From the NCBI RefSeq assembly GCF_030247195.1, contig NC_080672.1:372504166-372568165 (forward strand): a stretch of DNA of 64,000 nucleotides, written 5' to 3'. The stretch comes from Topomyia yanbarensis. Lineage: Eukaryota > Arthropoda > Insecta > Diptera > Culicidae. The notes below the pieces were generated by a model, which was not told where the DNA came from, did no database searches, and saw nothing but the letters and a program-made list of their open reading frames with translations. The position numbers and the translations under genes were made by a program. Shown here piece after piece: positions 32,989 to 44,028 of the stretch (within the stretch, counting starts at the first letter, position 1; each line of letters starts with the position of its first letter).

Positions 32989-35900
32989 CTAAATTGGGAT
33001 ATTTATCGTGTTTATGAAAGTATAAATAAGGGACATATAGGGGAAATCACGAGTTGCCAGCATATCTCGGACTGGTACATTGGGTGGTCTACGTCGGGCC
33101 CGAAGGGAATCCTTTAACTGAGACCTGGCGTCACAATACCCGGCGAATACCCAGACAACGTGCTCGATGTCGTGATAGCCTTCGTTACAAGCGCACAGAC
33201 TACCTTCCACAAGCCCAATACGCCGCAAATGCGCATCCAAGGTGTAGTGATTGGACATAAGTCGGGACATTACACGAATAAAATCCCGACCCACATCCAT
33301 CCCCCTGAACCAAGGCTTCGTTGATACATTTGGGATAATCGAATGTAGCCATCGACCAAGTTCCCCATTGCTCCACGAGATTTGCCAACTGTTGAGCGTC
33401 CTCTGATGACAAATACTAAAAAATTCGTTGAAGCAGATTGGTCTTTCGTATATGTCACCATTTAATGCGCCCACCTTTGCTAATGAGTCGGCCTTTTCAT
33501 TGCCCGGGATAGAACAATGAGAGGGGACCCAAACAAAGGTAATCTGATAAGATTTTTCAGATAACGTACACAAAGACTCCTGTATCTTCCCCAGAAAATA
33601 CGGGAATTGCTTTTTAGGCTTCACCGCACGAAGAGCCTCGATAGAGCTGAGGCTGTCCGAAACGATGAAGTATGGTTCTGTGGGCAGAGTGTCGATGATC
33701 CCAAGAGTGTACTGAATTGCAGCTAAATCTGCGACGTAAACTGAAGCAGGATCATTGTGCTTGAATGAAGCGGTGATAGTATTGTTGAAGATACCGAAGC
33801 CAGTGGACCCATCGAGATTTGATCCGTCAGTGTAAAACATTTTGTCGCAGTCGACTTCTCGAAATTTATTATAAAATATATTGGGGATCACTTGCGGGCG
33901 TATATGGTCCGGGATTCCACGAATCTCTTCCTTCATGGATGTGTCGAAAAATACAGTAGAATCAGAAGTATCTAGGAAACGAACACGGTTGGGAGTATAT
34001 GAAGAAGGATTAATGCTCTGTGCCATGTAGTCAAAGTACAAGACCATGAATCGGGTTTGAGAATTAAGCTCGACGAGCCTCTCGAAGTTTTCAATCACCA
34101 ACGGGTTCAGAATGTCGCATCGGATGAGCAATCGATATGAGAGTTCCCAAAATCGATTTTTTAACGGAAGAACGCCCGCCAGCACTTCGAGACTAATCGT
34201 ATGGGTCGAGTGCATGCAACCCAAGGCAATGCGCAAGCAACGATACTGGATTCTCTCCAGTTTGATGAAGTGTATGTTCGCAGCGGAGCGGAAACAGAAA
34301 CACCCGTACTCCATCACCGACAATATCGTTGTTTTGTACAGCCTGATCAGGTCTCCTGGGTGAGCACCCCACCATGTTCCAGTTATTGTTCGGAGAAAAT
34401 TGATCCTTTGTTGGCATTTCTGTTTCAGATACCTAATGTGACATCCCCAGGTACCTTTAGAGTCGAACCGGATGCCGAGATATTTAAATGTGAAGACCTG
34501 ATTGATTGTTTCACCTATTAATAGAAGCTGGAGTTGCGCCGGCTCGCGCTTCCTAGAAAAAACAACCAACTCAGTTTTCTCCGTGGAGATCTCGATACCC
34601 AGTTGAAGAGCCCAAGCAGACAAATTGTCCAAGGTATCTTGTAATGGTCTTTGCAAGTCGGCAGCTTTGGGCCCTGTAACAGAGACCACCCCCTTCGTCT
34701 GCAAGTTGCCGTGCATGAATTGGCAAGACAATTGTCAATGTCATTCACGTATAAATTGTAGAACAGGGGACATGAGTCCTGTGGAAGACCCATGTAGCTA
34801 AATCGCGATGTTGTTAAATCGCCATGCGAAAAGTGCATGTGCTTTTCAGACAACAGGTTTAGCAAAAAGTTATTTAAAATTGGTGAAAGACCATGCTGGT
34901 GCAGCTTCTCTGACAAAATATTGATAGAAACTGAATCAAAAGCCCCCTTAATATCCAAGAAGACTGATGCCATTTGGATTTCTGTAGAAAACAAGGTAGG
35001 CAATCGTTCGTCCCTTTGCCTTTGCGAAAGCCAAATTGTGTATCTGACAGTAAGCCATTTGCTTCAACCCAATTGTCGAGGCGAAACAAGATCATTTTCT
35101 CGAACAACTTCCTAATACAGGACAGCATTGCAATCGGACGATACGAATTGTGGTCGGAGGCTGGTTTTCCTGGTTTTTGAATGACGATGACCTTCACTTG
35201 CCTCCAGTCATGAGGGACAATGTTACCCTCAAGAAACTTGTTAAATAAGTTCTGCAAGCGCCTTTTTTCAGTGTCAGGCACATTCTTCAGCAAGTTGAAT
35301 TTGATTCTGTCTAACCCTGGGGTGTTATTGTTGCATGATAAGAGAGCAAGTGAGAACTCCACCATCGCGAAATCTTCTTGGCGAAAGCGAATATCCAACG
35401 GTTTGAATATTCCACGTTCTCGTTGGTACTATTACGGTTACGCATACGTCGAGCCGTACCCCAAAGAGTGCTCATCGCTGTTTCTCTCGTTAACCCGTCG
35501 ACGAACCGGCGCCAATAACTACGTTTTTTGGCTTTCATTAGACTCTTCATTCGCCTTTCTAACGGCGCGTACTGTTGATAGCTATCGGGTAACCCGTCTT
35601 CCCGGAAGGCCTTATATGCGCTGGGTACTGGTTTAGTCTGAACTTGATTCGCACTGTCGAGAATCAAGCCAGCCGAAAACCTGTACTCTTCCTCCGGTGG
35701 AAGCTCTTGGGTGGATTCGAGTTTAACGGATATCGCGGTCGCGTAACTCTTCCAATCAATGTTCCGTGTGAGGTCATACGATACATTGATTGTTTCCGAT
35801 GGTCTTGAACCGTTAGCAATTGAAATCACGATAGGCAAATGATCGCTACCGTGGGGATCAGGGATCACCTTCCACATGCAATCTAACTGTAGCGATGTCG

Positions 35901-36486
35901 AGCATAGTGATAAATCCAACGCGCTCGCGCATGCTGGTGGTGTAGGAATCCGCGTCATTTCTCCCGTGTTTAAGATGGTCATGTTGAAATTGTCGCAAAG
36001 ATCTTGGATTAATGTTGATCTATTATCATCGTGAAGACAACCCCATACCGTACCATGCGAGTTAAAGTCTCCTAGAACTAGCGGCGGTGCCGGTAAGGAT
36101 TCCGTGATATTACAAAGCGTTCGGTGCCCTACCGAGGCTCTAGGAGGAATGTATATGGAAGCAATGTAAAGGTCTTTGCCTTTGATTAGACAAGCGACAA
36201 TTTCAATGCCTGGTGTCGAAGAGAGGTTAATTCGGTTGAAAGAATAGCACTTTTTAATCCCCAAAAGTACTCCTCCGTAAGGATTTTCTCGATCCAGACG
36301 AATTATATTAAAGTCGTGGAAGTTGATATTTATATCGGAAGTTAACCAAGTTTCACATAATGCGAAAACATCACATTTTAAACTGTTTAGTAAAAATTTG
36401 AAGGAATCGATTTTCGGGAGGATTCTTCTGCAATTCCACTGTAAGACAGTGATCGAATCAGTGACCTCGTTTGATGACTTAGCCAT
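32989..36486 (-). pseudogene. I-clade LINE ORF2 (endonuclease - RT - RNase H), frameshifted
   Basis: Endonuclease 36486-35400: LQWNCR, CETWL, LGDFNSHG and SDHLPI carry the Asn, Glu, Asp/Asn and Ser-Asp-His motifs. A frameshift near 35400 leads to RT (35398-34874: PGLDRIKFNLLKN, YRPIAMLSCIRKLFEKM, TQFGFRKGKGT). Another near 35000 reaches motif A FLDIKGAFDS and a motif B altered from the usual LPQGS to LPQDS. Around 34700 the motif C region reads LADEG with frameshifts on both sides: the second metal-binding Asp appears as Glu. From 34731 the frame is open to 32989: RT thumb, RNase H (YTDGS, SDS, SHCSIPGNEKADSLAK; the usual Glu motif reads VADLAAI) and a Cys/His tail. At least three frameshifts and altered catalytic residues make it inactive. 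Confidence 0.88.
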
Positions 36487-37681
36487 CGAAGGATACGATC
36501 GCTGCAAGGAGGGGCCATTTAGCAGTCAACTGCTTCAAAAATATTTGCACTATAGCGAGAAAACGTATCAGAATGCTTTTAAGAGGATCAGTAACATTGA
36601 ATGTTGTGAAAATTAAGTCCACTAGGTCATAAAATTTCATGAGTCCGCTACTGGACTGAGTATCTGTTTGAAAAAAGGGGACACTTGGGGTTTTTGGTGT
36701 CCCTGGAAGTGGTGGGTACTCCTTGTTAGAATTAATATTTCCAAGTCCTGGAGCAAATTGCTTCGGCTGTAGTGCATCACTTCCGTTGGATTTATTGATT
36801 GTAGTTGGCGCACTCTGAGGGGACGACACCTTGGCACCCTTACGAGGCAATTTAGGGGAGGCTAGATTTCTCCTCTTCCTGGATTCCCCTGGGTTAACCA
36901 ATGATGTTCCCTCTTGTGGGTCGTCAGATTCTTGCTCAACGCCAGCCAAAAGAGCAAAGGAATTTTCGGAAGGGACAGATGGCGAAGCATTCTTTAGCAT
37001 TTCTACATAAGAGTGCCTCGAGCGATCCTTAAGGGAGCGCTTAATTTTATCCCCGCGCTGCTTGTACGCCGGGCATGACTTAAGAGCATGCGGAGGGCCC
37101 CCGCAGTAAATACACTTCTCAGTTTCTCCACCGCAAGCGTCATCCTCATGCTCTCCCTCGCATTTGCCGCACCGTTTTTTATTGCCACAATAATTTTCAG
37201 TTTTTGCGGAATACAATTGCTTGCATTCCAGAATCTTCACCTTTTGAAGTGAAGGGTCCTTAAAGCAGCCAACCCCGTACTTCAACAGGTCTTCGCGCTT
37301 TAGACCCGGTTCGGCGACGACCCCATCGATCTCCACAACCCTACAAGGCACATACACTTTGAATTGCTTCGTAAAACGCTCGCTGCGAGCAATCTGGTTT
37401 GCCTGGTCGAGGTCATTTACTATAACGCGTATCTTATTAGCTCGAACACGTGTTATCTGAGCTACGGCCGGGTAGTTAGCAGTCAGCTCCCGTGATATTT
37501 CTAGAATATTGGGCGATTTCGTGTTGGGCCGGAAATACACCACCCAGGGTCCATTTGAACTGGCTGGGTATGTTTTAATACGGGGAGGACTGGGGGAATC
37601 AGGGGAGGGAGTAATTTCGGGTTTATCCGGTAAATCCATGGGAATATCATTCCCATCCAATGTTACTTCGCCCTCAGCCAT
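36479..37681 (-). CDS. I-clade LINE ORF1 (nucleic-acid-binding Gag-like protein)
   Basis: Intact 400-residue frame from MAEGEVTLDG to VSFDG. Residues ~36-205 form the conserved part: SSNGPWVVYF near residue 41, then a basic RNA-binding-like segment. Zinc knuckles of the CCHC type follow at residues 171-183 (CGKC..H..C) and 190-203 (CIYCGGPPHALKSC). The tail is Ser/Pro-rich with a hydrophobic C-terminus. In I elements ORF1 coats the RNA to form the retrotransposition particle. The start is the first ATG after a leader with no upstream coding. The stop overlaps the ORF2 start: ATGGCTAA at 36486-36479 holds both, suggesting coupled reinitiation. Three diverged ORF1 remnants occur elsewhere (15953, 51990, 62780). 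An intact ORF1 beside a broken ORF2 suggests fairly recent inactivation. Confidence 0.85.
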   Translation of the reverse strand: MAEGEVTLDGNDIPMDLPDKPEITPSPDSPSPPRIKTYPASSNGPWVVYFRPNTKSPNILEISRELTANYPAVAQITRVRANKIRVIVNDLDQANQIARSERFTKQFKVYVPCRVVEIDGVVAEPGLKREDLLKYGVGCFKDPSLQKVKILECKQLYSAKTENYCGNKKRCGKCEGEHEDDACGGETEKCIYCGGPPHALKSCPAYKQRGDKIKRSLKDRSRHSYVEMLKNASPSVPSENSFALLAGVEQESDDPQEGTSLVNPGESRKRRNLASPKLPRKGAKVSSPQSAPTTINKSNGSDALQPKQFAPGLGNINSNKEYPPLPGTPKTPSVPFFQTDTQSSSGLMKFYDLVDLIFTTFNVTDPLKSILIRFLAIVQIFLKQLTAKWPLLAAIVSFDG

Positions 37682-37965
37682 TTAGGCACGAGGATAACAC
37701 GTGGTGTAAACGAGAGGTGAAACTTATATTCAGGGGGAAGGGAAGATGTAGAGACCGATCGGGGAAAGGTAAATGAAAGAAAAAAAAAATACTTAGCTTA
37801 TATAGCGTCGATTCCGGCTATTCTGGTATTCACTTCACCAGCCTGGGCACCGGCGAACAAGACTGCCTCAAACAATGGTTGACCTTCACTGACAATATTT
37901 ATTCTTATTCACTTTATGCACGGCACCAGAAAACGAACTGCTTCGATCGAGAGCTCGGAGGGTTA

Positions 37966-38040
37966 TGAAAATTGTACCTTGTTGAACGTGAAAAATCTTT
38001 AGGAACAAAATAAAAATAGATTACGCATTTGATCACTGAT
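37966..38040. repeat. short fragment of the TAGGGCATTGC hAT-like family
   Basis: ACCTTGTTGAACGTG(A/G)AAAAT matches the arm of the element at 28277 (near 28826). Too short for ends to be visible. Confidence 0.5.
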
Positions 38041-38258
38041 CTATGAGAAGATTTGCATGTATACTTGGTTTAATCCAAACTCTACCTAAATGTTTGGTTG
38101 AAATTACACAAACGTCTATTGTGGATTATATTTGCAATTGAATTTTCTCGAAAAATCGTGCAGAATTTACATTTTGATTTTAAGTTTATTGCATCATCAT
38201 TTATTAAATGAAGGCATACGAGTTTAGGATAACTATTGGAACGCATACGTATATTTGG
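38041..38258. other. unassigned sequence
   Basis: AT-rich, nothing recognised. Confidence 0.3.
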
Positions 38259-38600
38259 ACGGCGCTGGTGGTTGAGTGGAAAGCGTGACCGTTAGTCATA
38301 CTTGTTGGCCTGGGTTCAATCCCAACCGAGGTTGTTGAGATTTTTCTGAGGTGAAAAAATCTGTGGTCACGTCTTCCTTCAGAAGGGAAGTAAAGCCGCC
38401 GGTCTCCGGTCCATGAGTTGATGGATCGATATCTAGTGATAGTGGAGTCACCTCTCTGGCGTCGATAACGAAGAAGTAGAATACAACTTCTATACTTACT
38501 AACAAATATCCTCCTCCCGTGATACTTGCGGAGTGCGCAGTAGTATATACGGCCTCTAGAAAAAGCAAGTATCGGACTAATATCCCTTTCCATTTCTTTC
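38259..38600 (+). mobile_element. tRNA-related SINE
   Basis: The head is tRNA-like. An A-box-like TGGTGGTTGAGTGG at 38266-38279 and a B-box GGGTTCAATCCCA at 38312-38324 form the usual internal Pol III promoter, with 33 bp between them. The body contains GAAGTAAAGCCGCCGGTC, of a type I know from mosquito SINEs. The 3' part (from about 38505, TCCTCCTCCCGTGATACTTG) is shared with 49738-49835 and may be a separate repeat. No clean target duplication. Confidence 0.65.
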
Positions 38601-41488
38601 GCGTTCTACGTTCGGGCCTGACCGGCGCCGGTATTGATCAGACTTTAGAATTTCCAGGAGTTGAACATTGAAAGATGTTTCGCTACTCCCAGGCATTAAT
38701 TATCTACTGATTCCCTGTGCAGCTTCGGCTAGTTAGCAATCGAAATGCTAACTTATAGCTTATCTAGAGTTTTAAATGAGAGCTTATGGTTACTTGGGTA
38801 ACGACACAAAACAATTAAAACAGAGCATTCTGCACCCCCGGAAGGATGCTGAACAATCTGCAGGTGACACAATAGCTGGAATAATACTTCCAACCCCCGG
38901 AGGGAATTTTTATTTTAACGGTGAGCATATTCCGTCATCCATTTTAATCGCCGGTTAATTAAGGTCAGTCTACCTTCTCATCTCGCCCAGAGTAGAAACT
39001 AAAACTCGTTCCGCTATAGATACACGGCAAAAACAACTGCACATGAATTGTGTTGCTATTGGTTTTTGGAAATGTCCTGTAAGACCAGATACTCGGGAAG
39101 TGAAACAGTTACGAAATATACAGATTGTGCTCAATCTGGGAGAAGTTACGCCCTGCAAATGCACCTTATCAAACAACACAGTCGTTTGTTTCGTGGAACA
39201 ACGTGCAGAACACCAACGAAAGCTGCCACGTTAACAACATCATCTCCGCAGGGCTCTAGAAAGATGTGCTTACGCGAATTATCTCCACACGCCCCACGTG
39301 ATTAACAAATGTATGTCAGAAGTGGGTTACATAAGAGCTGTAACTTTGCATTTTCCCGGGTGTCCCTAACGTTGTTTTTGTGGTGAGAATACTCCCGTAC
39401 AAACCAACTTTTTCATACGTCACAATTTTATGCGGGTCAACCGAAAATGGGACGTTTCATCAGACAATACTGGTTATGCAACCATGGTAGATTCTTATGC
39501 GCGAATTCTACAAAAAGACACTGCACAACGGAAAACTTCGTGCAAAAGCAGCTAAGAAAAGCTCAGCTACTGTAACCGTAAACAGCATACCGTTATCTTA
39601 TGAAAAAACAACAAACGGCTACAAAACAAATATCTACGGGTCTGATAGGAACAAATATTCACTCAGCAACAATCACGCCCAGTGTCTCCAATCCAACAAC
39701 CGGCACCATCAGCAAAGGGGCGAACGTAGAAGAGGACGGATGCGTTTGTCCGTGCCCTCGCATTTCTGTTTGACGCTTTCTTCGAAAATACTTTGAATTG
39801 GCTTCTCAATATTTTTTAGTGTATTCCGTTGATTCAAGAAATAAAACTCGTTTTATGAACTTGTACACAACGTAGACAACTCCCTTGAGAACATTTGTTT
39901 TAACAAATGTCAACTATTCAAATAAAGTTTTCATTTTTTTACGCTTTTATTATATAACAATTTAATAAGGCGAATAAGGCCCCCTTATACGACCCGGGCC
40001 CCATGGCCATTGCCCTGGCTGCCTCCCCCTCTCATCGGGCCTGGTAATATTCTAAGAGAATTGTATTAAGCATTAAAAGGTAAAAATTGAGCAGTTTCTA
40101 ACGCCAGGAGGATACAGGGGCGGCGAAAAACTTTACGCCCGAGTGGGTAGAAAGCATAGGGTGAGGGGTCCATTAGTAACGATTTTTCCCTTTTCGTAAT
40201 GCACACGCCTACATTACATTCACATTAAATCACGTTCGTTTATACAAATGGAATTGTGGTACATCAATGTTTTCAAATGTGTGTAGTGCGAGATACATGA
40301 GTTGCGCATCTAAATTTTTTGAAATGGTTCAAAATTTCGAGTGGGTAATTACCCACTCGGTTATTTTCGGTGTGGATAGTACTACCCATACTACCCACGC
40401 TTTCCGCCGGCCCATCGAGGATAGCATCTATCTGGAAAAAGATCTTTTAGGCTTCTTGACTTTACTGTTTTCAAGAAAAAAAAAGTTTTAAAACCCTACA
40501 TGCATTAGAAAGAAGTTGGGCATAAAAGGGTTTTAAAGTTTTAGGGGGGGACGTTTCCCGTCTCGTTTGCAATTGTATTGAGTGATTCTGACGGGGAGCC
40601 CTTTCGAGACGCTAGCTCTACATCTTCAGAAGGACAACTCTCGAAGAACGAAAAGCCATCATAAATTGTAATATAGAGAACTAATCCACATCCACCGGAA
40701 TAATTCAATCTGCTCTATTCAAGGTATGAAGTGTAATGAAGAATGGGACGATTTCAAAACTTACAGTTAATGATAATCGATATTACAGTATAAACCAACC
40801 CCACCTCTTTATGATACGTACAAATGGGACTCACGGTTCTGCCATCTATGTAACACACGTACGACAACCGCCGCGCGTCCCCCTGCAGTCCAGAGAACAT
40901 TCAAATCACCCATAGTTATCGTTTTATTTATAAACATGCCAGACACTTACTAACCAAACAGAAAAGAAGTAAATACCTACAGCAAGAGTCACACAATCGT
41001 CTACCACACTAGCACGATAGTCCGAACGGGGCCGACGTCAACACACTCTGTGACTTTTCAGAACTCTAGAACGAACGGGACTACTGGGGTGGGCCGGGGT
41101 TCGGGGTCGCGTACGGAAATCGATTAGTGGAAAAATGAGCAAACCGAACGAGCGAAATAACAGCCACCATCTGAATCGCTTTATTTAGTATCCCCCTGAT
41201 GAGAAATTTTATATCAAATTACGGGTATACACGGGGTTCCGCTTCTTTCCTTCACGGATTTTTTCGTCTACCTATAGCGTATAGTGTTCTACTGGACTCG
41301 CAGTCAGGGCTGCTGCGGTCGCTAATGGTGTTCACCATATCGGAGTCACTCGATCGGACGAGTACGCGATTTAGTTCTCAGAGCCGAGCAGAAAAAAAAC
41401 AAGCAGATGTGAGGTGTTTTTGCTCTGTTTTTTCCGCAGTAGTAGAAAAAAAACACTAGGCTGTGCCAAAGGCTTTAAAACTGTAGAA
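38601..41488. other. long stretch without a recognised gene
   Basis: Contains short frames (38776, 39043, 39497, 40267 on +) with no recognisable domain and no neighbour support. A perfect 22-bp palindrome lies at 40338-40359. 39940-40180 has compositional hints of an old transposon end (CAGGGGCGGCG at about 40117), but no partner end was found. Confidence 0.35.
40338..40359. repeat. perfect 22-bp palindrome
   Basis: Half-site CGAGTGGGTAA joined directly to its complement TTACCCACTCG. The core ACCCAC/GTGGGT motif recurs nearby (ACTACCCATACTACCCACG, about 40379). Confidence 0.9.
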
Positions 41489-41500
41489 CGGTAACGCACC

Positions 41501-41812
41501 CAGGGTGGCCAGATAGAATTCCTTAATATCGGTAGGGTCACTGAAAGTTTATCGGTAGTTATCGGTAGGCCGGGTTGTTGTCCCAAAAACGTAGTATTGA
41601 CATGGAATTGTAAAATACTGACAACACATATATCAGACCAAATCCAACCCAAAAAATGAATGTTGAGTGGGATGTGTCCAAAATCAATAAAAATCGGTAG
41701 TTTTCGGTAGGAATAACAAAATATCGGTAGTTTTGCCTTGGTCGTCTGTGAATCGGTAGGGAAGACCGAAATCGGTAGGACTACCGATAAATCGGTAGGT
41801 CTGGCCACCCTG
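41501..41812. mobile_element. 312-bp TIR element with internal ATCGGTAG repeats and 12-bp duplication
   Basis: Perfect 13-bp TIRs CAGGGTGGCCAGA / TCTGGCCACCCTG. The 12-mer CGGTAACGCACC flanks both sides (41489-41500 and 41813-41824). The interior carries about ten copies of ATCGGTAG or its complement. The frame 41371-41835 (minus) crosses this element and is not a gene. Confidence 0.88.
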
Positions 41813-41824
41813 CGGTAACGCACC

Positions 41825-44028
41825 GAACAAGACAAGAAATCTTCTGGGACAACAATTAATAAAGGCGTCGCATAGGCAAATTTTTCAAAAGAGCTTAGGT
41901 GAGAAATGTAGACTAACAGTAATCTTATCTCGATTGAGTTATCGCATCGAGGATCTTGAATTGTAGTTGTTCAAGTCATTCCGGCGAATGAAGATTTCCA
42001 ACGATTACTAACATTCTAAATGAAATTCGGAATCCAGCACATCGTTTCCTCTATCCGCTACCGATTGTCGATTTTCCTCAGCGTTGAGATTGCATAATCG
42101 TTAATTGAGTTCCTCTTGTCCTCCCACCCCTGGATATTCGCTCAGGAAATTTTGAAAAATAACAAATGATCCCGGCCAGAATTCGTGTGTGTGTGCAACG
42201 GAAAACCACTGAATAAATCAATAATAGCCACCAGCAATCATCTCCCGCAAGAGTTCCCCGTTAATGAACATATGTTTCATATTACAACGAGATGTATGTA
42301 GGTCCACTTTTCCGCAGAGGTGTTCTACATCTCATTTTCTTTCCCGGTCCGCACCCGGGAGGAGCGTCACGTTGCGGTGCGGCGGGGTGGGTGTGTTGTT
42401 TCTTACAGCAGCCTACACACTAAAAACATTGGCATAGACTGTTCAACCTCGATCGCGTCCCATCAGAAGTCTATCGACCGTCATTTAAATCACGCAAATG
42501 AAGCGAACCCCTTTCGGGACAGACCGGCAGACCAACCAACCAACCAACCGGCCGCCAGCCCCCGCACATTACGGCCGGCGTAACACATTGATCGCGACTC
42601 AAACCTTGATCCCGCAGATCGTGATCCTCGACATCAGCACAGCTTCAATATGGTAGCAGTCAAGTCAAAGAGTGGAACGCGAGAAAAACGGATAAGGCGG
42701 GAAAATTGAGATGAAATCCATTAAAATTTTATAGTATTCCTGAGCATACACTAGAGTCTATTTATTTATATTGACTCTCGGGGATCTCTCGCTCGGGGAG
42801 GCGGTCGGTGTTGAACCCTGTCTGCCAAGTCTGCGACAGCTGAGGCTGCCGAGATGAATCGATTTCGTCTGATTTTACTCGGAAGCGAAATAAAACTCGA
42901 ATGCTCGGTTGAGGAGATGCTGTCTTCCTTTGTGAGTATTTAATTTTAGACGAAAATTGCATTAATTTATTTCTAATTGAAAACATTACGCCTCGGTATT
43001 GTCGGTGTATGAGCACGTGCTGCTTTTCTTGCAGCCAGGAACCCGAAGGGAAAGTCAGTGACCGGTTGTTCTTCGCTGGCAGTAAAAGCTGTGATCTAAT
43101 AAAATTGTGAACGACTGAGACAAACGTGTTCAGAGCGACTCTGGCCGACAGACACGTTCTTGTGCGTGGTTCAACTTTCAAGTTCAAGGTCTCCGCCACC
43201 CTTCCTTTCATCCTATCCAGAGTACCTGCTAGTCTGAAGTTGTTCGTCAGTTGCCCCGAGAAATCCCTTTCGGATACTTCCAGTGTAAAAAAATAATACT
43301 CAAATTAAATTAATTGGATCTTCATAAAGCATCACGAACAGGGTCCGTTCGATTTTTCACGAACCTCCAAGAACGTTTTCCCCTGGCTTCGAATCACGAT
43401 CGTTTTTCCCATCGCTTCTTACCGCCGAATCCACTCGCCAAGGAATAATTTGGCTAAATTGTTTTGTTATTTTTTATATAAAATTATTCCACCGTCACGA
43501 GATCGAAGGTACACCCGGGGAGAAATATTTAAATTAGTTCGAATTAACCTAGCACGCAGCGGGCTTCTGTTTCGGGATGTTCCGTCGAAAACGATGCAAC
43601 CCATCAGCGAATAATCATCGCGCGGTTTCCGTAAGGGGAACTCGGCTTCAAATTGTGTAGAGAGATGTGCGTGATTGCTGGTGATTGGTGATGAGCTAAA
43701 TCAGTTTGATATCGCTGAACTGCTACAGGTTCAGGTATCATATGATGAGCTGAGAATTGAATGAGTTTGATGAGAACAAAATATGATATGATCCACCTAG
43801 CAGAGAGATGTGATCTTTTCTGTTTTTAAAATTGCTCATTATTGCACTACTTTATCTTTTGTCTTCTGCTGGCAAGAGTCGATCTTGGGCAGCATTACTG
43901 CGAATCGCTCAAGTCTAACAGACTTGTCCCTCTTTACCATGAGAACCGACAAAAGAGAAACCACGTAAGAGAAACCTGTCGACGATTACAGCATCAATGA
44001 AATGTTACTGTTCATCTCTGATTTTGTG
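41825..44028. other. GC-richer sequence without recognised gene
   Basis: No transposon recognised over 2.2 kb, which is unusual here. A 149-residue minus frame (42762-43211) has no recognisable domain, no splice or start context and a composition like the flanks, so it is not called as a gene. Candidate unique intronic or regulatory DNA. Confidence 0.35.

Larger units (their letters stand above)
32130..37970 (-). mobile_element. near full-length I-clade LINE
   Basis: Minus-strand element with 5' leader (to about 37970), ORF1 with two zinc knuckles, ORF2 with AP endonuclease, RT, RNase H and a C-terminal Cys/His segment, then a long 3' UTR with tandem repeats ending near an A-rich AATAAAAAAAGC at about 32132-32142. 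ORF order and RNase H place it in the I clade (mosquito MosquI-like, by inference). No flanking target duplication could be fixed, so the ends are approximate. Confidence 0.85.

Noticed and set aside
41371..41835. 154-residue minus-strand frame
   Set aside because: Spans a TIR element with repeated ATCGGTAG and its target duplications; not a gene.
42762..43211. 149-residue minus-strand frame
   Set aside because: No recognisable domain or gene structure; kept as unassigned sequence.
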